Below the pieces are notes generated by a model. The model did not search any database. It worked only from the letters and a program-made list of their open reading frames with translations, and was not told the origin of the DNA. 9,528 bases of DNA from Phycisphaerales bacterium UBA7708 (GTDB taxonomy: Bacteria > Planctomycetota > Phycisphaerae > Sedimentisphaerales > Anaerohalosphaeraceae). The position numbers and the translations under genes were made by a program. The stretch is taken from assembly GCA_002482415.1 (NCBI GenBank), contig DLFY01000257.1, positions 1 to 9,528 of the forward strand, in the 5' to 3' direction. Shown here piece by piece: positions 1-7,801 of the stretch. Each line of letters opens with the position of its first letter. Within the stretch, counting starts at the first letter, position 1.

Positions 1-1
1 C

Positions 2-3000
2 GGGCCGGTGGCGCTGCCTGCGGGGGAAACGGCGCTGTCGGATGTGGGGGTTTATCAGATCGGCTATCAATCCTACGGCAAAGAGGCGGTCGGGATGCCT
101 GTGTCGTGGGTGGGGACCGATGAGGTCAGTGGGATTATGTATCGGCCGGGGGAACGTGTGCTGGGGCGGGAGGGCATCCTGATCCATTCGCCGTGGCGGG
201 TACCGGCGGGAAAGACCTGGATCGATTACCGGCTGCGGCTGCCGGAGGTAAGGCCTGTGACGCTGTCGTTTGCGATTGCGATGCGGCCGGATATTGCGAC
301 GCCGGATAAAAGCGACGGCGTGACGTTTGGCTGCACCCTGCTGGCCGGGGCGGACGAAAAAGAGCTGATGCGAAAACATCATACCGAAGGCACATGGGAA
401 GACTTTCGCTTTGACCTGTCCGAGTATGCGGGCAAGGACATCACGGTCCGGCTGCAAGTCGAGCCGGGACCGAAAAACAATCCCTCCTTTGATTTTTCCT
501 ACTTTGGCGATGCGAAAATTACGGCCGGAGCGGCCGGGGAGGCCCGGTCGGATACAGTCAAGCGGCTGACGACGACGCAGGCCTACCGGGCGACGGAGGG
601 GGCAAACCTTCTGGCGCTGGCCAACCGGCCGGGACAGGGCGTGACGCCGTCGAACCTGCTGCCCGCAACCAATGCCATCCGCAAGACGGCGGCGGGGTAT
701 GATTTTATCTACGAAGCCAAGGATGCGAAGATTGTATATCACTTTGTGCCGCAGACGGGAACACTGGATGATTTTACTGTGCAGATGGACGACCAGCTGC
801 CCTTCCAGCCGGCCGGAGCGGGCGGGGTGAATGTGATTGCGGGCAAGAAAGTGCTTCCGGCCAGCGGCGGCAAGGCCGAGAGCATTAAACTGACCAACGA
901 TGGACGGACGCTGGAGATGGTCTGGAATTACGAGATAGAAAGTGTTGCGTTTCAGGTGCAATGGCGGTTCGGCATCGTCGGCAAGGCGCTGACGGTCGAG
1001 GCCAGGTGCGACCGGCCCGTGCTGGCGGGGCTGTCACTGGGGCAGGTCTGCGGGGCGCCGCTGCGGAAATTGTTCGGGATTCCGTATCTTTCGGCCAATC
1101 CGACGGGGGGCATGGTGACGTATCTGCCGGCCAATCAGGTGTATGTCTTCCGGTATCTGGACTGGACGGTGTCTCATGCGTCGGCCTGCCCGGAAGGCGA
1201 GGCCCGCTACGAAGCAAAGACTGACGGCACCTATAATACACTGGTCGAAAGCGGGTATGTAGCCGTATCACCGCATGTGGGTGAGGTGCTGCCGAATATC
1301 CCGCATCCGCCGTCACCCTATCTGCGGCAGCTTGGGCCGCTGGTGATGCTGGATATCTGGGGGCATCACAAGGGAACGTATCAGGGCGATGCAGAACTTT
1401 TACGGACATTGAAAGACAACGGCGTGGATCATCTGGCGATCATCTCGCATGTCTGGCAGCGGTATGGGTACGATGTCAAGCTGCCCGACCATCTGCCGGC
1501 CAATCCGGACTTCGGCGGCGACGAGGGGATGAGCGAATTCGGCAAGGCAGCCAATGCCTGCGGCTATACGTGGTCGCTGCATGAAAACTATATCGACCTG
1601 TACCCCGATGCGCCCTCGTATCGGGATTCGGCGCGTGTGCTCCGTGCGGATGGGACGCCATCACCGGCGTGGTACAACGAAGGGACCAAGGTGCAGAGCT
1701 TCGGCCTCAAGTGCAACATGGCGATGGAATTTGCCAAACAGAACGCGCCGGAGATTCACAAACGATTCAAGACCAACGCGGCGTATCTGGATGTGCATAC
1801 ATGTGTGCCGCCGTGGCATCAGTTGGATCATGAGGCGGGCCAGCCGATGGCGGCGATGGCGCTGGCCAAGGTCAAGTACGATACGGAGCTGTTCCAGTAT
1901 ATGCGGGATACGCACGAAGGGCCGTTGTTCGGCGAGGGGGCCAATCATTTTTATTGGGCGGGCCGGTGCGACGGCGTCGAGGCCCAGGTGGCCGGCGGGC
2001 AGGGACATCAGCCATGCCTGGATTTTGATTTGCTCAAGATTCATCCGCAGATGGTCAATCACGGCATGGGGTATTATGAGCGGTGGTTTGATGCGGCGTA
2101 CGGGATGCGATGGGGCAGGGATGCCGGAGCGGTCAAGCAGGTGGACCAGTACCGTGCGCAGGAGATTGCCTACGGACACGCGGGATTTATCGGCAATGCC
2201 CAGGTGGATAATGTGCAGTGGGTGGCTAAGGAACACCATGTCATGCACGCGGTGCAGGCATTGTATGGAACGGCCAAAGCGACCGAGATCAGCTATGATA
2301 TCGACGGGAAGTATGTATCGGCATCGGTGGCACTGGCTGTCGGGCAGCGCGGGCGACAGCGGATTAAGTACGACAGCGGGCTGACCGTGTGGGTCAACTG
2401 GAACGAGACGCCATGGACGGTCGAAGGGCGTGTCCTGCCGCAGTGGGGATTTCTGGCACTGGGGCCTGATATTGAGGCGTGCATGGTCCTGCGGGATGGC
2501 AAGTTTGCCGATTATGTTGCGTGTCCGGAGTATGTGTTTATCGATGCGCGAACGTCATTCAATATGCCGTATTTGCGAGCGGCCAGGGCGATTACGCCGC
2601 GGCTGGAAAAGATGGAGTATCTGGGTGACAACAGGATTCGCGTCCTGTATGCCTGGCAGGTTAATGAGACCGTCGTTGCGGATTATTCCTGTTTTGTGCA
2701 TTTTGTCAATGCACAGAGTCAGCAGGGCGAGCACATTGAATTTCAGCAGGATCACGGGCTGGCCAGGCCGACCAGCCAATGGAAGCCCGGCGAAACCGTA
2801 CTGGACGGGCCGTATGAGATCAAGGTGCCCACGAATGGATATGATACATACGATCTGACGATGGGCCTGTTCAATAAAGGCGGGCGGCTGACGCTGTCGG
2901 GGCCGACGGCGGATGGGACGCGGATTGTACTGGGGCGGCTGCAATTGCAGCGAGAAGAAGGCAAGATCAAAAATATTACCGTGGCCGATTGCAGCGAGGA

Positions 3001-3340
3001 GTTCAAACGCGATGAAACGGCACGGGCGGACTTTAAAGCTCACATGAATCCGGCGGGCACATGGATTGATTTGGGCACCGTGGCAACGGATGGCTCGGTC
3101 AAGATTCAGAAAGATAAAAATGCGTTGACGGTATTTCCCTATCCGCGGGATAAGGCCTTCAACGTCCGGTTGAATCTCAAGGCGCTGGCTCCCAATGCTG
3201 CGACAGACAAAATCGAAGTCCGGGCGCTTGCGGCCGGGACACAGAATGACATGGGCAAGATTGGTTATACGATAAAGGACGGTTTACTGACGATGACGCT
3301 GGGACTTCAGGGTGCGGGCCGCTATGTGATTTCCTATTGA
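2..3340 (+). CDS. Large GH101/GH129-like glycoside hydrolase, 5'-truncated by the window edge
   Basis: The frame is open to the left edge and the first residues look like the inside of a domain, so the GTG at position 8 is probably not the true start; a signal peptide would lie upstream. Numbering from that GTG (1110 residues): about 1-175 looks like a jelly-roll sugar-binding module; 180-430 is beta-rich and could be a supersandwich; 440-760 looks like a TIM barrel, opening at LDIWGHHKG. Barrel motifs are HVWQRYGYD (ending D489), LHENYIDLYPDAP (H525), YLDVHT (D595) and FGEGANHFYW (E643). D595 as nucleophile and E643 as acid/base, with D489 in the pocket, is my inference from resemblance to GH101/GH129 retaining enzymes. 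About 863-981 is a beta domain with a YDLTMGLFN motif, and a short beta tail follows to residue 1110. No membrane anchor or sorting signal is visible at the C terminus. It probably cleaves an extracellular glycan; the substrate cannot be named. A DUF5696-type or other uncharacterised barrel family is the main alternative. Confidence 0.72.
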   Translation, partial: GPVALPAGETALSDVGVYQIGYQSYGKEAVGMPVSWVGTDEVSGIMYRPGERVLGREGILIHSPWRVPAGKTWIDYRLRLPEVRPVTLSFAIAMRPDIATPDKSDGVTFGCTLLAGADEKELMRKHHTEGTWEDFRFDLSEYAGKDITVRLQVEPGPKNNPSFDFSYFGDAKITAGAAGEARSDTVKRLTTTQAYRATEGANLLALANRPGQGVTPSNLLPATNAIRKTAAGYDFIYEAKDAKIVYHFVPQTGTLDDFTVQMDDQLPFQPAGAGGVNVIAGKKVLPASGGKAESIKLTNDGRTLEMVWNYEIESVAFQVQWRFGIVGKALTVEARCDRPVLAGLSLGQVCGAPLRKLFGIPYLSANPTGGMVTYLPANQVYVFRYLDWTVSHASACPEGEARYEAKTDGTYNTLVESGYVAVSPHVGEVLPNIPHPPSPYLRQLGPLVMLDIWGHHKGTYQGDAELLRTLKDNGVDHLAIISHVWQRYGYDVKLPDHLPANPDFGGDEGMSEFGKAANACGYTWSLHENYIDLYPDAPSYRDSARVLRADGTPSPAWYNEGTKVQSFGLKCNMAMEFAKQNAPEIHKRFKTNAAYLDVHTCVPPWHQLDHEAGQPMAAMALAKVKYDTELFQYMRDTHEGPLFGEGANHFYWAGRCDGVEAQVAGGQGHQPCLDFDLLKIHPQMVNHGMGYYERWFDAAYGMRWGRDAGAVKQVDQYRAQEIAYGHAGFIGNAQVDNVQWVAKEHHVMHAVQALYGTAKATEISYDIDGKYVSASVALAVGQRGRQRIKYDSGLTVWVNWNETPWTVEGRVLPQWGFLALGPDIEACMVLRDGKFADYVACPEYVFIDARTSFNMPYLRAARAITPRLEKMEYLGDNRIRVLYAWQVNETVVADYSCFVHFVNAQSQQGEHIEFQQDHGLARPTSQWKPGETVLDGPYEIKVPTNGYDTYDLTMGLFNKGGRLTLSGPTADGTRIVLGRLQLQREEGKIKNITVADCSEEFKRDETARADFKAHMNPAGTWIDLGTVATDGSVKIQKDKNALTVFPYPRDKAFNVRLNLKALAPNAATDKIEVRALAAGTQNDMGKIGYTIKDGLLTMTLGLQGAGRYVISY

Positions 3341-3387
3341 TACAAGCACGACATCACATATCGCAGATTTTGTACGGCTTTGCAGAC

Positions 3388-3418
3388 ATCCTCGCTTTTT
3401 GGAGCGGATTTGTCTTTT
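3388..3418 (+). terminator. Possible weak intrinsic terminator after the large hydrolase gene
   Basis: ATCC at 3388-3391 pairs with GGAT at 3406-3409 and GCT at 3394-3396 pairs with AGC at 3403-3405, leaving a 2-base bulge and a TTTTGG loop. A T-rich run (TTGTCTTTT, 3410-3418) follows. It begins 48 bases after the stop codon of the upstream gene. The stem is short and imperfect, so the call is tentative. Confidence 0.3.
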
Positions 3419-3428
3419 CGAAAAGGTC

Positions 3429-3456
3429 TTGCAATTGCCGGCCGGATGAGGATAAT
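3429..3456 (+). promoter_or_regulatory. Candidate sigma-70-type promoter for the trehalose gene
   Basis: TTGCAA (3429-3434) and GATAAT (3451-3456) are separated by 16 bases and match the -35 and -10 consensus at 4/6 and 5/6. Transcription from this pair would start about 3463, almost at the ATG at 3465, giving a leaderless or nearly leaderless message. The weak ribosome-binding match GAGGAT (3448-3453, 11 bases before the ATG) would then lie outside the transcript, so one of the two signals is probably fortuitous. A perfect 12-base palindrome (3414-3425) lies just upstream. Confidence 0.25.
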
Positions 3457-3464
3457 TTTATATT

Positions 3465-5648
3465 ATGAGTCGATTAATTATCCTATCCAATCGCCTGCCG
3501 GTCAACGTGGTTCGAGATAAAGACAACATTCGTCTTCAACCCAGCGTGGGAGGGCTGGCAACCGGTCTTGCATCGTATCGCAAATCCAGTGATTGCATCT
3601 GGATCGGCTGGCCGGGTGTGCCCCGGGACAGCCTCAGCGCGACGGATCGCAAGAGCATTCAATCGCAATTACAGGCCATGAACTGCATTCCGGTTCATCT
3701 GTCGGCCCAGGACGTGCAGGATTATTATGAAGGATTCAGCAACAAGACACTGTGGCCGCTGTTTCACTATTTTCAGTTGTTTACCATCTATGAACAGAGC
3801 TACTGGCAGGCCTACTGCCGGGTCAGTCAGCTTTTTCTGGAGGCGGCGGCCAAAGTCATCCGGCCTGATGATACGGTTTGGGTTCATGATTATCAACTGC
3901 TGCTGCTGCCGGGATTGCTGCGCGAAAAATTTCCGCATTTGTCAACAGGTTTTTTTCTGCATATCCCATTTCCGTCGTTTGAGGTATTTCGACTGCTGCC
4001 CTGGCGGAAACAAATTCTTGACGGCCTGCTGGGGGCGGATCTGATTGGTTTTCATACCTATGATTATGTGCGGCATTTTCTGAGCAGTGTCAGCCGCCTG
4101 GCCGGCTTGGATAACACCATGGGGCAGATTCAACTCGGTTCCCGGCAGATTCAGGCGGATGCCTTCCCGATGGGGATTGATTATCCGCGTTATGCCCGGG
4201 CGGTGCAAAGCCCCAAGGTCAACCAGTATGTGCGTTCGTTTCGGGCCAAGACGCATCGGCGCAAGGTGATTCTTTCGGTGGATCGGCTTGATTATACCAA
4301 AGGTATTCTCCAGCGGCTGGAGGCGTATGATTTGTTCCTGGCCGATAATCCGCAATATGCCCGCAAGGTGGTGATGATTATGCTGGCGGTGCCCTCACGG
4401 ACGGGGGTGGAACACTACGAAAAACTCCGCAATCGCGTGGACCAGCTTGTCGGGCGGATTAACGGCAGACACGCCACCATCGGCTGGGTGCCGATCTGGT
4501 ACATGTACCGCTCACTGTCCTTTGAGCGGCTGACGGCACTGTATGCGGTCAGTGATGTCGCACTGATTACCCCGCTGCGTGACGGGATGAATCTGATTGC
4601 CAAGGAATATATCGCGTCCTCCAGTGACGGCAAAGGGGTCCTGATTTTAAGCGAGATGGCGGGGGCTGCCAGCGAACTGCCGGAAGCCCTGATAGTTAAC
4701 GCCAATGATAAACAGGCCATCGCCGCGGCAATTCGGGAAGCCATCGAGATGCCGGAAGCCGAACAGGAACGGCGCAACCGGCTGATGCAGAATCGCCTGA
4801 GCCGCTATACGGTGCGCCGGTGGGCCAGAGATTTTCTGGAGAGTCTCGGGGCCGTCAAGGAAAAGCAAAAAACCGTTCGCTCGCACAAATTCAGTCCGCG
4901 GATTCAGCGACTTCTGATGGGTCGCTATCGGTCGGCCAAACGACGGCTGCTTCTGCTGGATTATGACGGAACGCTGTCACCGTTTGCCAGTCGTCCCGAG
5001 CAGGCAAAGCCGGACGGGGAATTACTGACGCTGCTGAACAGGCTGACACGGCCGAAGAATAATCGCGTCGTGATTATCAGCGGACGCGATCGGCAGACTC
5101 TGGAACAATGGCTGGGGAAACTGAAACTGTCATTGATTGCCGAACACGGGGCATGGCATCGCGACAGCGGCGGACAGTGGACCTGCAATGCCCCGCCTGC
5201 GACCGCCTGGAAAAAGCAAATCAGGCCGATTCTGGAAATCTATTCCGACCGGACGCCGGGATCCTCCGTGGAAGAAAAGGATTTTTCGCTGGTCTGGCAT
5301 TTTCGCCGCACAGATCCGGCCCTGGCCCTGGTTCGCAGCCAGGAAATCAAGGATGCTCTGCGCAATCTGACGGCCAATCTCGGCCTGGGGATATTTGACG
5401 GCAGCAAGATTCTTGAGATCAAAAATATCGCCATTCACAAAGGGAATGCAGTTTCAAAATGGCTCGCCTCGGAGGCATGGCCTTTTGTTTTGGCTGCCGG
5501 GGATGATTATACTGACGAAGATATGTTTCACGCTGCCCAGACCCGATTGTTCACCATCAAAATCGGCCCCGGCCCGACCCGTGCCAGGTTCACCATCGAA
5601 TCCGTCAGTCGTTTTCGCAGTGTGCTCAAGAGCCTTAGTTCGATATAA
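3465..5648 (+). CDS. otsAB: Bifunctional trehalose-6-phosphate synthase / trehalose-6-phosphate phosphatase
   Basis: This cytosolic enzyme makes trehalose-6-phosphate from UDP-glucose and glucose-6-phosphate and then removes the phosphate. Residues 1-460 form a complete GT20 synthase: SNRLPV (R10), GGLATGL (29-35), W46, YYEGFSNKTLWP (Y88, W97), HDYQL (D142), FFLHIPFP (H166), VDRLDYTKG (R274, K279) and LRDGMNLIAKEY (D373, E381), matching the substrate-binding residues known for OtsA. A linker rich in basic residues (about 461-492) leads to a HAD phosphatase, 493-727: LLDYDGTLSPF (nucleophile D499, acid/base D501), IISGRD (537-542), IHKGNA (K659) and GDDYTDEDMF (679-688). Both halves keep their catalytic residues, so both activities are expected. 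The 727-residue length fits an OtsA-OtsB fusion; separate enzymes are about 470 and 270 residues. The ATG begins the conserved N-terminal strand and no earlier start is needed. It converges with the next gene, with 44 bases between the stops. A role in osmotic, desiccation or stress tolerance is inferred from the pathway. Confidence 0.96.
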   Translation: MSRLIILSNRLPVNVVRDKDNIRLQPSVGGLATGLASYRKSSDCIWIGWPGVPRDSLSATDRKSIQSQLQAMNCIPVHLSAQDVQDYYEGFSNKTLWPLFHYFQLFTIYEQSYWQAYCRVSQLFLEAAAKVIRPDDTVWVHDYQLLLLPGLLREKFPHLSTGFFLHIPFPSFEVFRLLPWRKQILDGLLGADLIGFHTYDYVRHFLSSVSRLAGLDNTMGQIQLGSRQIQADAFPMGIDYPRYARAVQSPKVNQYVRSFRAKTHRRKVILSVDRLDYTKGILQRLEAYDLFLADNPQYARKVVMIMLAVPSRTGVEHYEKLRNRVDQLVGRINGRHATIGWVPIWYMYRSLSFERLTALYAVSDVALITPLRDGMNLIAKEYIASSSDGKGVLILSEMAGAASELPEALIVNANDKQAIAAAIREAIEMPEAEQERRNRLMQNRLSRYTVRRWARDFLESLGAVKEKQKTVRSHKFSPRIQRLLMGRYRSAKRRLLLLDYDGTLSPFASRPEQAKPDGELLTLLNRLTRPKNNRVVIISGRDRQTLEQWLGKLKLSLIAEHGAWHRDSGGQWTCNAPPATAWKKQIRPILEIYSDRTPGSSVEEKDFSLVWHFRRTDPALALVRSQEIKDALRNLTANLGLGIFDGSKILEIKNIAIHKGNAVSKWLASEAWPFVLAAGDDYTDEDMFHAAQTRLFTIKIGPGPTRARFTIESVSRFRSVLKSLSSI

Positions 5649-5692
5649 TAGCCCATCCTCCGCGATAGTCTTGCCCATGACTGACTGCCTGT

Positions 5693-6241
5693 TCAGGGCT
5701 TGACCAGCATGTGGGACCAATAGGCCAGATACGCTGTCAGCGCCCAGATGGCGGCGGCGGCCAATAAGACAGCAGCTCCGGCGGCACGGAGCAGTTTGAC
5801 TTTGTATTGCCAGAGCGCCAGGCCCGCAAAGACGCCGGCAAGGCCGGTCAGAATGAAGCCTGTGCCGGACAGGGCGGGGCTTTTGGTCAGTGACAGGGTT
5901 ATCAGCCGGACCCCCAGCAGGATGGCGGAAGAACCGGCAAAGAACGCATAGATTCCCAGCGGCAGCAGGCTCCAGCCTTTGGCCAGCGCCCAGGCCGCAG
6001 CAATAAATAGTATCCCCAGCAGTACCGACATTTCGCCAAAGAGCATACTGTACGGTGCCGGCAGCGGCCAGGTAAAGGTCATCGCGAAACCGCATACAAC
6101 AGCAATGACTCCGGGAATCGAAAACGCCGGCGCCCACTTCGCCCGGTCGGTGCTGTCAATCCCCTGCCACAAAAAGAAAGCCAGCGTGACCAAGCCTGCG
6201 GTCATATTGATCAGCATCAGCGTTACATAATCAATCATCAT
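5693..6241 (-). CDS. DUF981-like six-helix integral membrane protein
   Basis: The 182-residue protein is almost entirely hydrophobic, with six likely transmembrane helices at about 5-25, 38-58, 69-87, 92-112, 124-143 and 152-175. It has no signal peptide; the first helix is preceded by MMIDY. The opening MIDYVTLMLINMTAGLV resembles what I recall of the DUF981 family, small membrane proteins of unknown function found in archaea and some bacteria; this is from memory and not searched. No enzyme motif or charged transport signature stands out, and the few polar points within the membrane part are FGEM (68-71) and R112. Start choice: AAGGAG lies at 6250-6255, 8 bases before the first of two adjacent ATG codons, so the first is preferred. 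It lies 124 bases downstream of the acetylesterase gene, beyond a repeat cluster, and may have its own promoter. Function unknown. Confidence 0.8.
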   Translation of the reverse strand: MMIDYVTLMLINMTAGLVTLAFFLWQGIDSTDRAKWAPAFSIPGVIAVVCGFAMTFTWPLPAPYSMLFGEMSVLLGILFIAAAWALAKGWSLLPLGIYAFFAGSSAILLGVRLITLSLTKSPALSGTGFILTGLAGVFAGLALWQYKVKLLRAAGAAVLLAAAAIWALTAYLAYWSHMLVKP

Positions 6242-6249
6242 CGTATCGT

Positions 6250-6255
6250 CTCCTT
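6250..6255 (-). promoter_or_regulatory. Shine-Dalgarno site of the DUF981-like gene
   Basis: Reads AAGGAG on the minus strand. Spacing is 8 bases to the ATG ending at 6241 and 11 to the second ATG, which favours the first. Confidence 0.75.
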
Positions 6256-6286
6256 AATTTGATTTTGTTCAGGGACAATGACTGCT

Positions 6287-6364
6287 CTGGATTAATCGCC
6301 GATTGCCGATTCAGTTCAAATTGTTTTCCAATCGACAATCCGCAATCGTCAACCGAAAATCCCA
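6287..6364. repeat. Inverted cluster of degenerate 7-base repeats
   Basis: On the plus strand five consecutive 7-base units run from 6330: AATCGAC, AATCCGC, AATCGTC, AACCGAA, AATCCCA. On the left, two exact copies of GCCGATT (6298-6304 and 6305-6311) are the same unit, AATCGGC, read on the other strand; CTGGATT at 6287-6293 is a partial third. The two arrays face each other and can fold: 6300-6306 pairs with 6342-6348 (7 bp), and after one mismatch 6308-6311 pairs with 6337-6340, with a 25-base loop. The cluster fills the gap between the acetylesterase stop (6366) and the next gene. There is no T-run after the hairpin, so it is not a typical intrinsic terminator. Confidence 0.7.
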
Positions 6365-6365
6365 C

Positions 6366-7673
6366 TCAGCTTCCCTCCGGCTTGACCGTGTCTGTCGCAA
6401 GGCTGGCGGGAATACTGATCGACTCGACCGGGTCGGGTTTGGCGGGGTCAAATGCAGGGGTGTCGTCGGTCAGATGCTTAGCCAGTTCGGGAACATTGGC
6501 CCTAATACCCTCGACGACACATTTGGCCAGTTCGCAGGCACCGTAATTGTTGTGATGCGTGCCATCCTGGAAGGCTTTGGCGGAGCCATCCGGCCCCATG
6601 GCCTCATAGAATATTTTGCTCATGGCGTTGAGGTCAATCAGCGGCACATTTTCGTCTTTGGCGACCTGACGCATGGCTTCGGGAAATCCCGCCAGCGTAT
6701 CCACGACCTTGCCCTGCTCATCAAACCTCCTGCGGTGCATGGAAGTCACCAGAACCGGATGGGCACCGCGGCTGCGGGCTTCATTGATGAAATGCTTGAG
6801 CGAATCCTGATACTTTACTTCCTCCGGTGTGCCCTGCTTCATGTCGTTGTGGGCAAACTGGATGAACAGGTAGTCGCCTTTTTTGATCTGGCTGAGGATT
6901 TTATCGAGCCGCTTTTCACTCATGAATGAATTGAGCCGCCGGCCGGACTCGGCATGATTGGCAATGGCGACCTCGGGCTTGAAAAACCGCGTCAGCATCT
7001 GGCCCCACGAGGCCCAGGGTTCTTTGGTCTGGTCGGTGACGGTCGAATCGCCGGCCAGAAACACGGTAATCGCATCATTGACTTTTTTCATTTCAACGGC
7101 ACAGACACAGGGCCGCCTGCCATTGAATTCGAGCGTTAGCCGGTCATCCCAGTGGAAGGCCCCCCTTTCCCTGTCATTAATATGCACCTGTTCACCGCCG
7201 GTTATCTGACTATTGCGGATATTGACCGTAAAGGTCCGGCGGATCAATTCGCCGGGCTTGGTTTGTGTCTGTTCAACCATCAGGCGTCGCGATTCGGCCT
7301 TGATGGTGGTATCGGTTGCAATATCCTCGGCACCGAGCGTCACTGTGACGCGATAATTGCCCTCCGGCACCGCCACCGAAAACAGGAACGGCTTATCAGC
7401 GGTGCAGTAATCGCCCGTCAGAGCATCCTTGCCGCTCGAATCGGGGGAGACGACCACCGTATCGCCCTCAAAACCATAACCGGCCTGGGCAGTATAGATA
7501 TTCGTCGGCACAACCTGCACATAACCGGCGGCTGTCGGGCCGGAACCGAAGTCGAATTTCCATTCCGTCTTTGCTGCCTCGTCGGCCAATACCGGAACGA
7601 CCGCATACATCATTCCAAACACGGCCAGGCCTATCCATCTTCCCGCACGACATAACACCTTATCCGCCTGCAT
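6366..7673 (-). CDS. Secreted rhamnogalacturonan acetylesterase-like SGNH hydrolase
   Basis: The 435-residue protein has a signal peptide (residues 1-30: basic N terminus, hydrophobic core about 13-28, likely cleavage after VLA-30). A beta-rich galactose-binding-like domain at about 37-197 opens with WKFDFGSGPTAAGY. An SGNH/GDSL esterase domain covers about 202-400: GDSTV (nucleophile S210), NHAESGRR with G244 in the usual oxyanion position, QFAHND (N276) and DGTHHNNYGA (D370, H373). GDST and DGTHHN are typical of the CE12 rhamnogalacturonan acetylesterase branch, which removes acetyl groups from pectic or related polysaccharides; the true substrate here is not shown. A Pro/Asp-rich tail (about 401-435) has no recognised domain. 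Start: the frame extends to a start codon at 7733, but the ATG at 7673 has GAGG 8 bases upstream and directly yields the signal peptide, so the 20 extra residues are rejected. Export points to the periplasm or outside, a plausible partner for the large hydrolase at the left of the window, though that gene is transcribed separately. Confidence 0.88.
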   Translation of the reverse strand: MQADKVLCRAGRWIGLAVFGMMYAVVPVLADEAAKTEWKFDFGSGPTAAGYVQVVPTNIYTAQAGYGFEGDTVVVSPDSSGKDALTGDYCTADKPFLFSVAVPEGNYRVTVTLGAEDIATDTTIKAESRRLMVEQTQTKPGELIRRTFTVNIRNSQITGGEQVHINDRERGAFHWDDRLTLEFNGRRPCVCAVEMKKVNDAITVFLAGDSTVTDQTKEPWASWGQMLTRFFKPEVAIANHAESGRRLNSFMSEKRLDKILSQIKKGDYLFIQFAHNDMKQGTPEEVKYQDSLKHFINEARSRGAHPVLVTSMHRRRFDEQGKVVDTLAGFPEAMRQVAKDENVPLIDLNAMSKIFYEAMGPDGSAKAFQDGTHHNNYGACELAKCVVEGIRANVPELAKHLTDDTPAFDPAKPDPVESISIPASLATDTVKPEGS

Positions 7674-7681
7674 AGGTTCAT

Positions 7682-7685
7682 CCTC
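7682..7685 (-). promoter_or_regulatory. Shine-Dalgarno site that sets the acetylesterase start
   Basis: GAGG on the minus strand (within GTGAGGATG), 8 bases before the ATG at 7673. It selects this start over the upstream in-frame codon at 7733, and the resulting protein begins with a well-formed signal peptide. Confidence 0.65.
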
Positions 7686-7737
7686 ACTATATGTGCATTC
7701 CCAGCGACAATCCGTATATAAGAATATAGACATCGCG

Positions 7738-7772
7738 GCTGATTTTGACCGCTTTTTTATAAAAATGTCAGC
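7738..7772. promoter_or_regulatory. AT-rich inverted repeat upstream of the acetylesterase gene
   Basis: GCTGA (7738-7742) followed by TTTT pairs with AAAA (7761-7764) and TCAGC (7768-7772), with a small bulge in the right arm. It sits in the 128-base gap between the small Cys/His gene and the acetylesterase gene. On the minus strand no T-run follows it, so an operator or processing hairpin is as likely as a terminator. No convincing -35/-10 pair was found for the acetylesterase gene in this gap. Confidence 0.3.
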
Positions 7773-7801
7773 ATTCCCGGATTGTGGTTGTGGCCGGCAG
7801 A

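Noticed and set aside
1554..2384. 276-codon open frame on the plus strand inside the large hydrolase gene
   Set aside because: It is very rich in Arg, Trp and Met, the signature of an out-of-frame reading of GC-rich coding DNA, and it overlaps the catalytic barrel with no ribosome-binding site.
5649..5692. Bidirectional terminator between otsAB and the DUF981-like gene
   Set aside because: Only a 4-bp AGTC/GACT pairing is visible in the 44-base gap and no T-run; too weak to call.
5454..6137. 227-codon minus-strand frame spanning the otsAB end and the DUF981-like gene
   Set aside because: It overlaps two better-supported genes, has no ribosome-binding site and shows no coherent protein character.
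6300..6348. CRISPR array or intrinsic terminator reading of the repeat cluster
   Set aside because: The units are only 7 bases with no spacers, and no T-run follows the hairpin in either direction.
6303..6929. 208-codon plus-strand frame opposite the acetylesterase
   Set aside because: It is antisense to the esterase domain that carries the intact D-x-x-H motif, and its start lies within the repeat cluster; no independent support.
7674..7733. Longer N terminus for the acetylesterase
   Set aside because: The 20 extra residues would bury the signal peptide, and the ATG at 7673 has its own well-placed GAGG.
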